This document shows, piece after piece, positions 50,367-57,252 of a DNA stretch of 58,440 nucleotides. The notes below the pieces were generated by a model. It had not been told where the DNA came from, searched no databases, and saw only the letters and a program-made list of their open reading frames with translations. Within the stretch, counting starts at the first letter, position 1. Each line of letters begins with the position of its first letter. A program made the position numbers and the translations under genes. Source of the stretch: Candidatus Rokuibacteriota bacterium (GTDB taxonomy: Bacteria > Methylomirabilota > Methylomirabilia > Rokubacteriales > CSP1-6); contig QHTE01000063.1 in the NCBI GenBank assembly GCA_003220685.1, positions 95,198 through 153,637 of the forward strand. The letters are read 5' to 3'.

Positions 50367-51323
50367 ATGGACAGCACGATCGGCGTGCTGGTGCGCTACG
50401 GCTATCTCGTCGTCTTCGGCTCCGTCCTGGCCGAGCAGATCGGCATCCCGATCCCGGCGATCCCGTTTCTCCTGGCCGCCGGCGCGGCAGCGGGCAGCGG
50501 GAAGCTCAGCCTTGGGCTGCTTCTAGTGCTGTCCGGCGTCGCCTCGCTCATGGCCGACATGGTCTGGTACGTCGTCGGCCGGCTCGGCGGCGCGAAGGTG
50601 CTCGGGTGGCTCTGCCGCATCTCGCTCGAGCCCGACTCGTGCGTCAGGCGCACCGAGAACATCTTCTCCAAGCACGGCTCGCGCTCGCTGATGGTCGCCA
50701 AGTTCATCCCCGGCTTCAGCACGATCGCCCCGCCGCTGGCGGGCATCGTCCGGATGCCGCTGGGCCAGTTCGTGCTCTACAGCGCGCTCGGCGGCCTCTT
50801 CTGGGCCGGCGCGTTCATCGCGCTCGGCTGGGTGTTCAGCTACCAGCTCGAGATCGTCGCCGAGTACGCCGTGCGGTTCGGAAGCTGGACGCTCATCCTG
50901 ATCGGCGTCGCGCTCGCCGCCTGGGTCGCCTGGAAGTTCATCTCGCGCCAGCGGTTCTTGAGGAAGATCCGGATCGCCCGGATCTCGCCCGAGGAGCTCA
51001 AGGCCAAGCTCGACGGCGGCGAGCAGATCCTGATCGTCGACGTCCGCGACCGGATCGACTTCGAGGCCGAGCCCACGATCATCCCCGGCGCGCTCCACCT
51101 GACGATCGAGGACATGGACAGCCGCCACCAGGAGATCCCGCGCGAGCGCGAGATCGTCCTGTACTGCACCTGACCCAACGAAGCCTCGAGCGCCCGTGTG
51201 GCGCTGATCCTTAGACGCCGCGGCATCGAGCGCGTGCGGCCTCTGGCGGGCGGATTCCGGGCCTGGCGCGACCTCGGCTACCCGATGAGCGGGCTGACGC
51301 CTCAGACGAGCCTGGTACATTGA
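50367..51323 (+). CDS. DedA-rhodanese fusion protein, predicted selenoprotein (TGA at 51171 as Sec)
   Basis: Residues 1-200 are a DedA membrane domain (QIGIPIPAIPFLLAAGA, GRLGG, FIPGFSTIAPPLAGI). Residues about 205-318 are a rhodanese domain (ILIVDVRDRIDFEAEPTIIPGA, ...). At codon 269, directly after EIVLYCT, the frame has TGA, then continues PNEASSARVALILRRRGIERV, RPLAGGFRAWRDLGYPM to a second TGA at 51321. The active-site loop of such fusions reads CPNEAS, so the TGA replaces exactly the catalytic cysteine. A hairpin with SECIS features follows. I chose ATG 50367, 10 nt after GGGAGG. If the TGA is a plain stop, the protein ends as a 268-residue truncated form without a catalytic residue. 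Confidence 0.8.
51189..51205 (+). promoter_or_regulatory. Candidate bacterial SECIS hairpin
   Basis: AGCGCC (51189-51194) pairs perfectly with GGCGCT (51200-51205) around the loop CGUGU. The apical loop begins 21 nt after the UGA codon (51171-51173) and has G as its second base. Bacterial SECIS elements are small hairpins whose loop lies roughly 16-37 nt after the UGA with G in the first two loop positions; this one fits. It is inside the coding sequence, as in bacteria generally. Confidence 0.6.
51316..51321 (+). promoter_or_regulatory. -10-like hexamer close to the FAD monooxygenase start
   Basis: TACATT overlaps the end of the DedA-rhodanese gene and ends 6 nt before ATG 51328; no ribosome site is present. 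It fits the short-leader pattern, but readthrough transcription from the DedA gene would also serve this start. Confidence 0.3.
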
Positions 51324-51327
51324 GCGC

Positions 51328-52587
51328 ATGGGGGCGCCTCGCAACACCCGCGTGAGTGCCTGCATCGTGGGCGGGGGACCGGCCGGGCTCATGCTCGGCC
51401 TGCTCCTGGCCAAGCGGGGCGTCGACGTCCTGGTGCTCGAGGGCCACGAGGACTTCGAGCGGGAGTTCCGCGGCGAGGTCCTGCAGCCGAGCACGTCGCA
51501 CCTGCTGGACGAGCTCGGGTTGCTCGAGTACGTGCTGGCCCAGCCCCATTCGCTGCTCGAGGTCGGGAAGATTCGCCTGAACGGCCGCGAGGTCGGCCAG
51601 TTCGAGTTCAAGCGGATCGTCCCGCGCTACCCCTACGCCATCTGGATGCCCCAGCCGATCTTCCTCGAGGCGCTTCGCCGCAAGGCCGCGGCCTTCCCAT
51701 CCTTCCAGTGCTGGATGGGCGCCAAGGCCACGAAGCTGATCGAGGAGCACGGCAAGGTAGTCGGCCTGAGCGGGCTTCGCCACGGCCAGGAGCCCTTCGA
51801 GGTCCGCGCCGAGGTGGTGGTGGCGGCCGACGGGCGCTACTCGGCCCTGACGCGTCTGGGCGGGTTCGAGGCCGAGTACGAGCACCACGACTTCGACGTC
51901 ATCTGGTTCACGATCGAGCAGCCGCCGGGCTGGGCGAGCACCTTCTACGTATCGCTCGGCGACGTCCGGGGGCTCATGCTGCCGAAGTACCCGCACCACA
52001 TCCAGGCGGGTCTCGTGCTCCCGACGGGTGAATGGAAGCGCTGGCGCGACGAGGGCGTGGCCACGGTCGCCGACCGGGTGAGGCGCTTCGACCCGATCTT
52101 CAGCGAGTTCGCCGGTTCCCTGCGCGACTTCAAGCCTTTCTTTCCGCTCGAGGGGATCATCCGGCTGATCCGGGAATGGTCGCGCGACGGGATGCTGCTG
52201 ATCGGCGACGCCGCGCACACGATGAGCCCGGCCGGCGCCATCGGCGTCAACGTGGCCCTTGCGACCGCGGTGGTCGCCGCCCAGGTGCTCTACCCGCACT
52301 TCGGCCACGGCCCGATCGGGCGAGAGGTGCTCCAGGAAGTGCAGCGCCTGCGCGAGGCCGACGTGCGGACGCTCCACCGGCTCCAGCTCGGCGCCCAGCG
52401 CGTGCTGCTGGGCCAGGGCAGCCGCAATCCGCTCAAGAAGTGGCTCGTGCAGACGGCGATCCCGCTGCTCCTCAGGTCGCCGCTCGTGCCGGCCGTGCAG
52501 CGCCGCATCTTCTTCGGCGCTCCGCTTCCGCCGATCGATCCCGCGTTCAGCTTCAAGGAGCCCGCCGGAGTCGCCGCCGGGCGGTAG
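51328..52587 (+). CDS. FAD-dependent aromatic monooxygenase (PHBH/UbiH-like)
   Basis: 419 residues. FAD-binding ACIVGGGPAGLMLGLLLAKRG, the DG motif AEVVVAADGRYSALTRLGG and the second FAD motif GMLLIGDAAHTMSPAGAIGVN define group A flavoprotein hydroxylases. These use NAD(P)H and O2 to hydroxylate phenolic or other aromatic compounds. It could feed dihydroxylated rings to the LigAB-type enzyme (inference). Four bases after the DedA-rhodanese stop, so probably expressed with it. Confidence 0.92.
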   Translation: MGAPRNTRVSACIVGGGPAGLMLGLLLAKRGVDVLVLEGHEDFEREFRGEVLQPSTSHLLDELGLLEYVLAQPHSLLEVGKIRLNGREVGQFEFKRIVPRYPYAIWMPQPIFLEALRRKAAAFPSFQCWMGAKATKLIEEHGKVVGLSGLRHGQEPFEVRAEVVVAADGRYSALTRLGGFEAEYEHHDFDVIWFTIEQPPGWASTFYVSLGDVRGLMLPKYPHHIQAGLVLPTGEWKRWRDEGVATVADRVRRFDPIFSEFAGSLRDFKPFFPLEGIIRLIREWSRDGMLLIGDAAHTMSPAGAIGVNVALATAVVAAQVLYPHFGHGPIGREVLQEVQRLREADVRTLHRLQLGAQRVLLGQGSRNPLKKWLVQTAIPLLLRSPLVPAVQRRIFFGAPLPPIDPAFSFKEPAGVAAGR

Positions 52588-52670
52588 GCCCGGCCGGCGC
52601 CCTCGCGCGGTAGCTCGCCCGCTCGGAGGGAGTCCACTGTCTCGGCTCGTTGTCTGGTCTTTCAACCTGC

Positions 52671-52742
52671 TCGGCCGCGAGCGCGCTCGGGCTCAGCCGC
52701 ATGCGGTTCTACACGCTGCTTCGGCGCTACGGCCTGGACTGA
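52671..52742 (+). pseudogene. Orphan Fis-type helix-turn-helix C-terminus (second activator remnant)
   Basis: In the 247-bp gap after the monooxygenase gene one frame reads SAASALGLSRMRFYTLLRRYGLD and stops at 52740-52742. This is the recognisable C-terminal Fis helix-turn-helix of an NtrC-type activator; nothing upstream in that frame fits the rest. It differs in sequence from the remnant at 49725, so a separate gene was lost here. The rest of the gap holds no other gene. Confidence 0.5.
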
Positions 52743-52834
52743 CGGCGAAGTCGCGCTGACTGGCGCCAGAGCTGACTGCGAACCGGCCTGGCCAGCGACT
52801 GGCACCAGGCCGGGCTCGTCAGCTCGGCAGCTCG

Positions 52835-53560
52835 TCAGCTCAGGATGCGCTTGCGGAAGAGGATCTCTCGCACCCCGGACTTCAGGAGCACGGTCTCGCA
52901 GATCTCGAGGCCGGCGAACATGATGTTGATGTCGCGGTTCTGCAGGACCCACCGCCGGGTGCACGGGGAGGGGTAGAAGCGGTAGCGAAGGTGCATCTCG
53001 TCCTCGATGATGAACTTCGTGTAGCGTGGATCGTCCGACGCGCGCGCGCCGAAGAACCCGAGAAACACCCCGCCCGGTCGCAGTATCCGCATCAGCTCTC
53101 CAGCCAATGCGGTTGCGGCCATGGGGGCGAGGTAGTCGAAGATGTCCCAGCCGAGCACGGCGTCGATGCTCGAGGGGCGCACGGTCAGCCGCCCGGTCAG
53201 GAACTCCGGAAGCTGGTCGAGCTTGTCGTGCAGGACGTGCCGATCGATGTCGGCGTAGAGGTCCTCGACGTGGATCTTGCAGCCGACCCTCTCGCCCAGG
53301 AACGTGATGTTCGAGCCGATCACGGGCCCGAGATCCATGACCACGGCGTCGTTCGGCCGAGCGAACACGCGATCGAGGAAGCGCGCGAGGGTCTTGCTCG
53401 CGTACACGGTCTCGGCGGACACGGCAGCGACCGTACGCGGCTCGACGGCCACACGCGAAGGCTCAGCGACGCGTGAAGGCTCGTCGTCGGATCGAGAATT
53501 CTGCCGGCCCAAGCGGGAGACGAAACCCGAGAGCCCGCCGGTCTTCTGAACGATGCTCAA
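52835..53560 (-). CDS. Class I SAM-dependent methyltransferase-like protein
   Basis: 241 residues. A low-complexity start with the near-repeat EPSRVAEPSRVAVEPRTVAA precedes a Rossmann methyltransferase core: AVVMDLGPVIGSNITFLGE (SAM loop, with GPVIGSN instead of the usual GxGxG), VEDLYADID, AVLGWDIFDYLAP and RILRPGGVFLGFFG. Target unknown. It starts 7 bp after the bactofilin stop and is the second gene of that operon; a link to cell-envelope assembly is inference. Confidence 0.8.
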   Translation of the reverse strand: MSIVQKTGGLSGFVSRLGRQNSRSDDEPSRVAEPSRVAVEPRTVAAVSAETVYASKTLARFLDRVFARPNDAVVMDLGPVIGSNITFLGERVGCKIHVEDLYADIDRHVLHDKLDQLPEFLTGRLTVRPSSIDAVLGWDIFDYLAPMAATALAGELMRILRPGGVFLGFFGARASDDPRYTKFIIEDEMHLRYRFYPSPCTRRWVLQNRDINIMFAGLEICETVLLKSGVREILFRKRILS

Positions 53561-53567
53561 TGCCGGC

Positions 53568-54188
53568 TCAGACGCGGACGAATTCGCCGTTCACGGGAGA
53601 GGTCTCCGGCTTCGGCGAGGTCTCCGACTTCGACGAGGTCTCCGACTTCGACGTCTTGGATTCGGGCTTGCTGAAGATGCCCTTCTCCGGCTGATCCTTC
53701 TTCTGCATGTCGATGCTGCCCTTGAAGTGCGAGCCGTCGGCGATCGCGATGCGGGGCGCGACGACGTCGCCTTCGACCGATCCGGTCTCCTTGATGTCGA
53801 CCTTCTCGGTGGCGTTCAGGTTGCCCGTCACCTGGCCGAGGATGACGATCGCCTTGGCGCTGATCTGCGCCTTGATGCGACCGTTCGAGCCGATCGTGAT
53901 GACGTGGTCGCGCAGCTCGATCTTGCCGTCGACGCGGCCCTCGATCGTCAGATCCTCGCTGCCGCTCAGCTCACCGTTGATGACAATGGACTTCCCAATG
54001 CTTGCCTTCTCCTCGTGCATAGGCCATGTCTCCTTCTGCGTCTGATCTCCACCAGACGACGTCGATGAATGGGACGGTGTCTGCGCCTGCGCCGAATAGG
54101 GCGGGGGCTGCACCGGGACTGACGGTGCCTGCGCCGGACTAGCCGGGACGCTCGTGGGCCGTGGCGGCTCCTCGCGCTGCTTCCACAT
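53568..54188 (-). CDS. Bactofilin family cytoskeletal protein
   Basis: 206 residues. A Pro/Gln/Ser-rich N-terminal part (about 1-60) is followed by the bactofilin beta-helix: ASIGKSIVINGELSGSEDLTIEGRVDGKIEL, NGRIKAQISAKAIVILGQVTGNL, GSVEGDVVAPRIAIADGSHFKGSI. The tail is a hexapeptide repeat (SKSETS/PKPETS). Bactofilins polymerise without nucleotide and organise wall synthesis or stalks. ATG 54188 follows a GAGGGAGAG purine tract. Transcribed with the methyltransferase. Confidence 0.93.
   Translation of the reverse strand: MWKQREEPPRPTSVPASPAQAPSVPVQPPPYSAQAQTPSHSSTSSGGDQTQKETWPMHEEKASIGKSIVINGELSGSEDLTIEGRVDGKIELRDHVITIGSNGRIKAQISAKAIVILGQVTGNLNATEKVDIKETGSVEGDVVAPRIAIADGSHFKGSIDMQKKDQPEKGIFSKPESKTSKSETSSKSETSPKPETSPVNGEFVRV
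53599..53652. repeat. Three tandem 18-bp repeats in the bactofilin tail
   Basis: Units at 53599-53616, 53617-53634 and 53635-53652; the last two are identical (GAGGTCTCCGACTTCGAC on the plus strand) and the first differs at three bases. They encode the six-residue SKSETS-type repeat, so copy number changes stay in frame and alter tail length. Confidence 0.85.
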
Positions 54189-54643
54189 CTCTCCCTCACC
54201 TCCGTGTGCGCCCGGTCTCGTTTGATGGAGAAAACTCACAGCCTGCCGGGACAGCCTGTAGTGAGAGGCCGAGTATAACGCTGTCCGTCGCGAATCAAGA
54301 ACGTTTCGCCACATTTTTTTGCGTTTGGGCCCTGTCTCTCTCAGCCAGTGGCCCGTCCGGCGGGCTTGCCGAGAGCCGGTCGAGGCGCCCACCTCACGCG
54401 CCTGTCCCGACTGGGCGCAAGCGGATCGAAGGCGCCGACCGGACTCGAAGAGCCGCGCCGGCGGCCACGCGAATCGAAATGGAAGTGTTAGAAACCGCGG
54501 AGTTTCGAGCTACTTTCTCAAAAGCGAGAATGACGCGGGGCCGAGCGGGTGCCCTTGCGCTCGTACCTCGGGTGGGGTATTCGCATAAACACGTACAGCG
54601 CTCCCGCCCGCGGGTTTGGTGGGGCTAGGCAAGGAGGCGGGTC
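54189..54643. other. 455-bp intergenic region between bactofilin and the peptidoglycan-binding gene
   Basis: No supportable gene. Contents: a minus-strand promoter for bactofilin, -10 TATACT (54277-54272) with -35-like TTCTTG (54301-54296) 18 nt upstream or TTGATT (54298-54293) 15 nt upstream; a T7 run at about 54315; and two short inverted repeats, GAAAC...GTTTC (54491-54506) and TTCTC...GAGAA (54515-54530), which could be RNA hairpins or operator halves. Confidence 0.5.
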
Positions 54644-55543
54644 ATGGCGGGCACGAAGCAATTCATCAAGGCGTCGGTGGGCGTGGGAGGGAAGAATCAG
54701 TTCGGTGACATCGCCGCGCTTCAACAGCTGCTGATCGCGGCCGGCGAGGCCGTGCAGGGCGGAGCCGACGGCGGATGGGGCGGCCACACCAAGGACGCGC
54801 TACAGAGCTTTCTGCGCGCCCAGACGCCGGCCGTCGATAAGACCTACATCGACAACGCGCTCGTCCAGCCGGGCGACGCCGTTCTCCTGAAGCTCGCGGA
54901 GAAGGCGAAGATCCTGATCCCCTTGCCCGGCGTCAAGGGCATCGCGGGCATCGACGCCGTGCAGAAGTGGTTCGCCGACAACAACATCGCCTACCAGAAG
55001 GGCGCCGAGGACGGCGGCGGCAACCGCTGCGTTTACGGGGTGGAGGGACAGACCGACTACGCCGTGCAGACCGAGTCAACGCAGTTTCGCAAGGGACCGG
55101 TCCAGATGGACTGCACCACCTACGCGAACCTGATGCTGTCCGTGTATCTCTTCGGCAACGCCCACAATACCGCGTACGACGGCGATTGCGCGCGGGTCGG
55201 CGGCATCAGCAGCTTTCACTGCGCCCGCGACCGCTACGGCTTTCAGATCGTGACCCGACCGGACAGGGACAAGAAAGGCAAGGCCACGACCGTGTCCGAC
55301 TTCCGCACCGCCGAGCAGATCGTCGCCGCCACGAAGGAGAAAGGCGCAGGGCTCTACGCCCTCGAGCCCGCTCTTCTGGGGTCGGGCTCAGTGAAGCACT
55401 TGGCTCTGCTCTGGGGCACGACGGTCTACGAGTGCACGAGCGCGTTGCTGCCCAACTGCAACAAGCACCCCCTCGACGAGTTCATGGATCGCTGCAAGCG
55501 GAACGGCCGCTTCTGCTACCTCTTCGGGCCGAAGGTGGTCTGA
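54644..55543 (+). CDS. Peptidoglycan-binding-like plus cysteine-peptidase-like protein, no signal peptide
   Basis: 299 residues. Residues 15-65 (QFGDIAALQQLLIAAGEAVQ, DGGWGGHTKDALQSFLRAQ) resemble a peptidoglycan-binding-1 domain. The remainder holds QMDCTTYANLMLSVYLFG with a likely nucleophile Cys and SVKHLALLWGTTVYECT with a likely catalytic His, the layout of an NlpC/P60- or CHAP-like amidase; this is inferred from motif spacing. Many cysteines (DCARVGG, FHCARDR, NCNKH) are present. Without a signal peptide it may be released by lysis or a secretion machine. AAGGAGG is 8 nt before the ATG. Confidence 0.7.
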   Translation: MAGTKQFIKASVGVGGKNQFGDIAALQQLLIAAGEAVQGGADGGWGGHTKDALQSFLRAQTPAVDKTYIDNALVQPGDAVLLKLAEKAKILIPLPGVKGIAGIDAVQKWFADNNIAYQKGAEDGGGNRCVYGVEGQTDYAVQTESTQFRKGPVQMDCTTYANLMLSVYLFGNAHNTAYDGDCARVGGISSFHCARDRYGFQIVTRPDRDKKGKATTVSDFRTAEQIVAATKEKGAGLYALEPALLGSGSVKHLALLWGTTVYECTSALLPNCNKHPLDEFMDRCKRNGRFCYLFGPKVV

Positions 55544-55707
55544 CCCGCCCGCTGTGGGAACGCCTTGGACAGCTCTGGATCGAGAACGACGACGTTCGTC
55601 GCCTCGGCGACGAGTTGAGCGTACTTCCCGCGTGCCAGGCGGCCAAAGTCCGAGCGTTTGTATTCCGGTCGCAGCTCGTCAGTCGGCTTTCGGCTAGCCT
55701 TCTTCAT
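55516..55707 (-). pseudogene. Truncated antitoxin of a BrnT-like pair
   Basis: 63 residues from ATG 55707: KKASRKPTDELRPEYKRSDF, RLARGKYAQLVAEATNVVVL, DPELSKAFP. This is the usual start of small antitoxins that follow BrnT-like toxins, but where the family continues as a helix after AFP (NSEAVNEAL type) the frame turns to QRAGQTTFGPKR and stops inside the end of the convergent peptidase gene. The DNA-binding C-terminus is therefore lost. It might still be translated, but should not repress. Confidence 0.5.
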
Positions 55708-55816
55708 AGATCTTTCTCTCGGCCGGTGTCGCCGGCCTGGCAGTGATGATCCTGATTGTATCGTCCCGGTCGGCGTGCGCGACGACCAAAGCCGGCCTCT
55801 CATCGATACATCCGGT
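55694..55816 (-). pseudogene. C-terminal fragment of a BrnT-type toxin
   Basis: The frame reads CIDERPALVVAHADRDDTI, RIITARPATPAERKIYEEG and stops at TAG 55694, overlapping the start of the antitoxin remnant as in intact BrnT operons. The motif VVAHADRDDTIRIITARPAT is the BrnT core end (beta-strands plus the R of IISAR). The N-terminal half (about 45 residues) is missing, replaced by unrelated sequence, and no start codon fits. Both genes of this toxin-antitoxin pair are broken on their outer sides. Confidence 0.55.
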
Positions 55817-55852
55817 CGCACGGGCCGGGCTGGCGCGTGGAAGTTCCGGGGC

Positions 55853-55869
55853 CAGATGAGCTAGTCTTT
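55853..55869 (+). repeat. 17-bp repeated upstream element, copy 1
   Basis: CAGATGAGCTAGTCTTT, 31 nt before the ATG of the MBL gene at 55900. An exact second copy is at 57145. The TAGTCT inside it could serve as a -10. Confidence 0.5.
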
Positions 55870-55899
55870 CTCCGTCGCCAATACGAGGAGGGGAAAGAT

Positions 55900-56769
55900 A
55901 TGGCGTTGCATCGTCGAAACGTCATCAAGCTGGGCGCCGCGCTCGTCGTCGCGCTCTCTCTGGCACTATCAGCCCCGCTGCTCCCGGCCCAGTCCGGGAA
56001 GGTCGAGGTGCACTGGCTCGGCCAGGCGACGTTCAGGATCACCACGCCGGGCGGCAAGGTGATCGTGATCGATCCTTTCGTGACCGGCAACCCCAAGACG
56101 CCCGCCGAGTACAAGGACCTCGCCAAGCTCGGCAAGGTCGACCTGATCCTGGTCACCCACGGCCACGGCGACCACGTGGGGACGGCGGGCCGCAACGACG
56201 GCGGGAGCGACCTCGTGGATCTCGCCAAGCGCAGCGGCGCGAAGGTGTTCGGGCCGGCCGGGCTCATCCAGAGCTTCATCGACCTCGGCTGGCTCACGGC
56301 CGAGCAGGGCGTGCGCTTCGGCAAGGGCGGCAAGGTGCAGCCGCTCGGGCCGCAGATCACGATCACGCAGGTGCGCGCCGAGCACTCGTCCGAGCTGACG
56401 GTGACGGATCAGGCGACGAAGAAGACGACGACGCACGTGGGCGGCGAGCCGGCCGGCTTCATCGTGCAGATGGAGAACGGGTTCAAGATCTACCACATGG
56501 GCGACACGGGGCTCTTCGGCGACATGAAGCTGATCGGCGACTACTACAAGCCCGATCTCGTCCTGATCCCGATCGGCGGTCACTTCGTGATGGATCCGCA
56601 GGACGCGGCCTACGCCACGAAGGAGCTGCTCAAGCCGAAGTTCGCCATCCCGATTCACTACGGAACGTTCCCGGTGCTGAAGGGCACGCCGCAGGAGTAC
56701 ATCGCGGCGCTCGGGCAGACGCCGACGAAGGTGTTCCCGATCAATCCGGGCGATCGGCTGGAGTTCTAG
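55900..56769 (+). CDS. Exported UPF0173-type MBL-fold hydrolase
   Basis: 289 residues. A signal peptide (HRRNVIKLGAALVVALSLALSAPLLPAQ) is followed by an UPF0173-like MBL domain: VHWLGQATFRITTPGGKVIVIDPF, VTHGHGDHVGTA, HMGDTGLFGDM and IPIGGHFVMDP. The family usually is cytoplasmic, so export is unusual. GAGGAGGGG precedes the ATG. Substrate unknown. Followed after 15 bp by the NTF2-like gene. Confidence 0.9.
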   Translation: MALHRRNVIKLGAALVVALSLALSAPLLPAQSGKVEVHWLGQATFRITTPGGKVIVIDPFVTGNPKTPAEYKDLAKLGKVDLILVTHGHGDHVGTAGRNDGGSDLVDLAKRSGAKVFGPAGLIQSFIDLGWLTAEQGVRFGKGGKVQPLGPQITITQVRAEHSSELTVTDQATKKTTTHVGGEPAGFIVQMENGFKIYHMGDTGLFGDMKLIGDYYKPDLVLIPIGGHFVMDPQDAAYATKELLKPKFAIPIHYGTFPVLKGTPQEYIAALGQTPTKVFPINPGDRLEF

Positions 56770-56784
56770 GGCGGGGGACCGTCC

Positions 56785-57144
56785 GTGACGAAAGCCCAGG
56801 CGCAAGCCGTCGCCCAGGAATGGATCGAGGCGTTCAACGCTCACGATCTCGAGCGGATTCTTTCGCATTACGCCGACTCGGTCGAGCTCAAGTCGCTGCT
56901 GGTGACGAAGCTGCGCGGCGATCCGGCAGGCACGGTTCGAGGCAAGCCCGCGCTCCGGTCGTACTTCGCCAAGGGCCTCGCAGCCATGCCCGATCTGAAA
57001 TTCGAATTACTCGACGTCTTCGCCGGCGTCAGCTCGGTGGCCGTGTACCTTCGGAGCAGCGTGCGCGGGCTCCAGCTCGAGGTGATGGAGCTCGACGCCG
57101 ATGGGCGGATCGCGAGAGTGCTCGTCCATCACCGGGACCCTTAG
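56785..57144 (+). CDS. NTF2/SnoaL-like protein
   Basis: 119 residues with the cone-shaped alpha+beta fold pattern: VAQEWIEAFNAHDLERILSHYAD, GKPALRSYFAKGLAAMPDL, and VMELDADGRIARVLVHHRDP. Family members are isomerases, hydrolases or just ligand binders. GTG start with GGGGG 7 nt upstream. Probably cotranscribed with the MBL gene. Confidence 0.85.
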   Translation: MTKAQAQAVAQEWIEAFNAHDLERILSHYADSVELKSLLVTKLRGDPAGTVRGKPALRSYFAKGLAAMPDLKFELLDVFAGVSSVAVYLRSSVRGLQLEVMELDADGRIARVLVHHRDP

Positions 57145-57161
57145 CAGATGAGCTAGTCTTT
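57145..57161 (+). repeat. 17-bp repeated upstream element, copy 2
   Basis: Exact copy of the sequence at 55853-55869, here in the gap before the sensor kinase gene (ATG 57253). Flanking bases on either side are unrelated, so the two sites share only this core. Confidence 0.5.
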
Positions 57162-57252
57162 GCCCTGCTCACCCAAAGGGCTATTCGCGAAACGAGCCAC
57201 GCAGTGTGGCACTATCAAGACCTTGCAACTGAGAGTCGGAATCCTCAAAACG

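Noticed and set aside
57207..57227. TGGCAC followed by TTGCA before the sensor kinase as a sigma-54 promoter
   Set aside because: There are 15 nt between GG and GC instead of 10.
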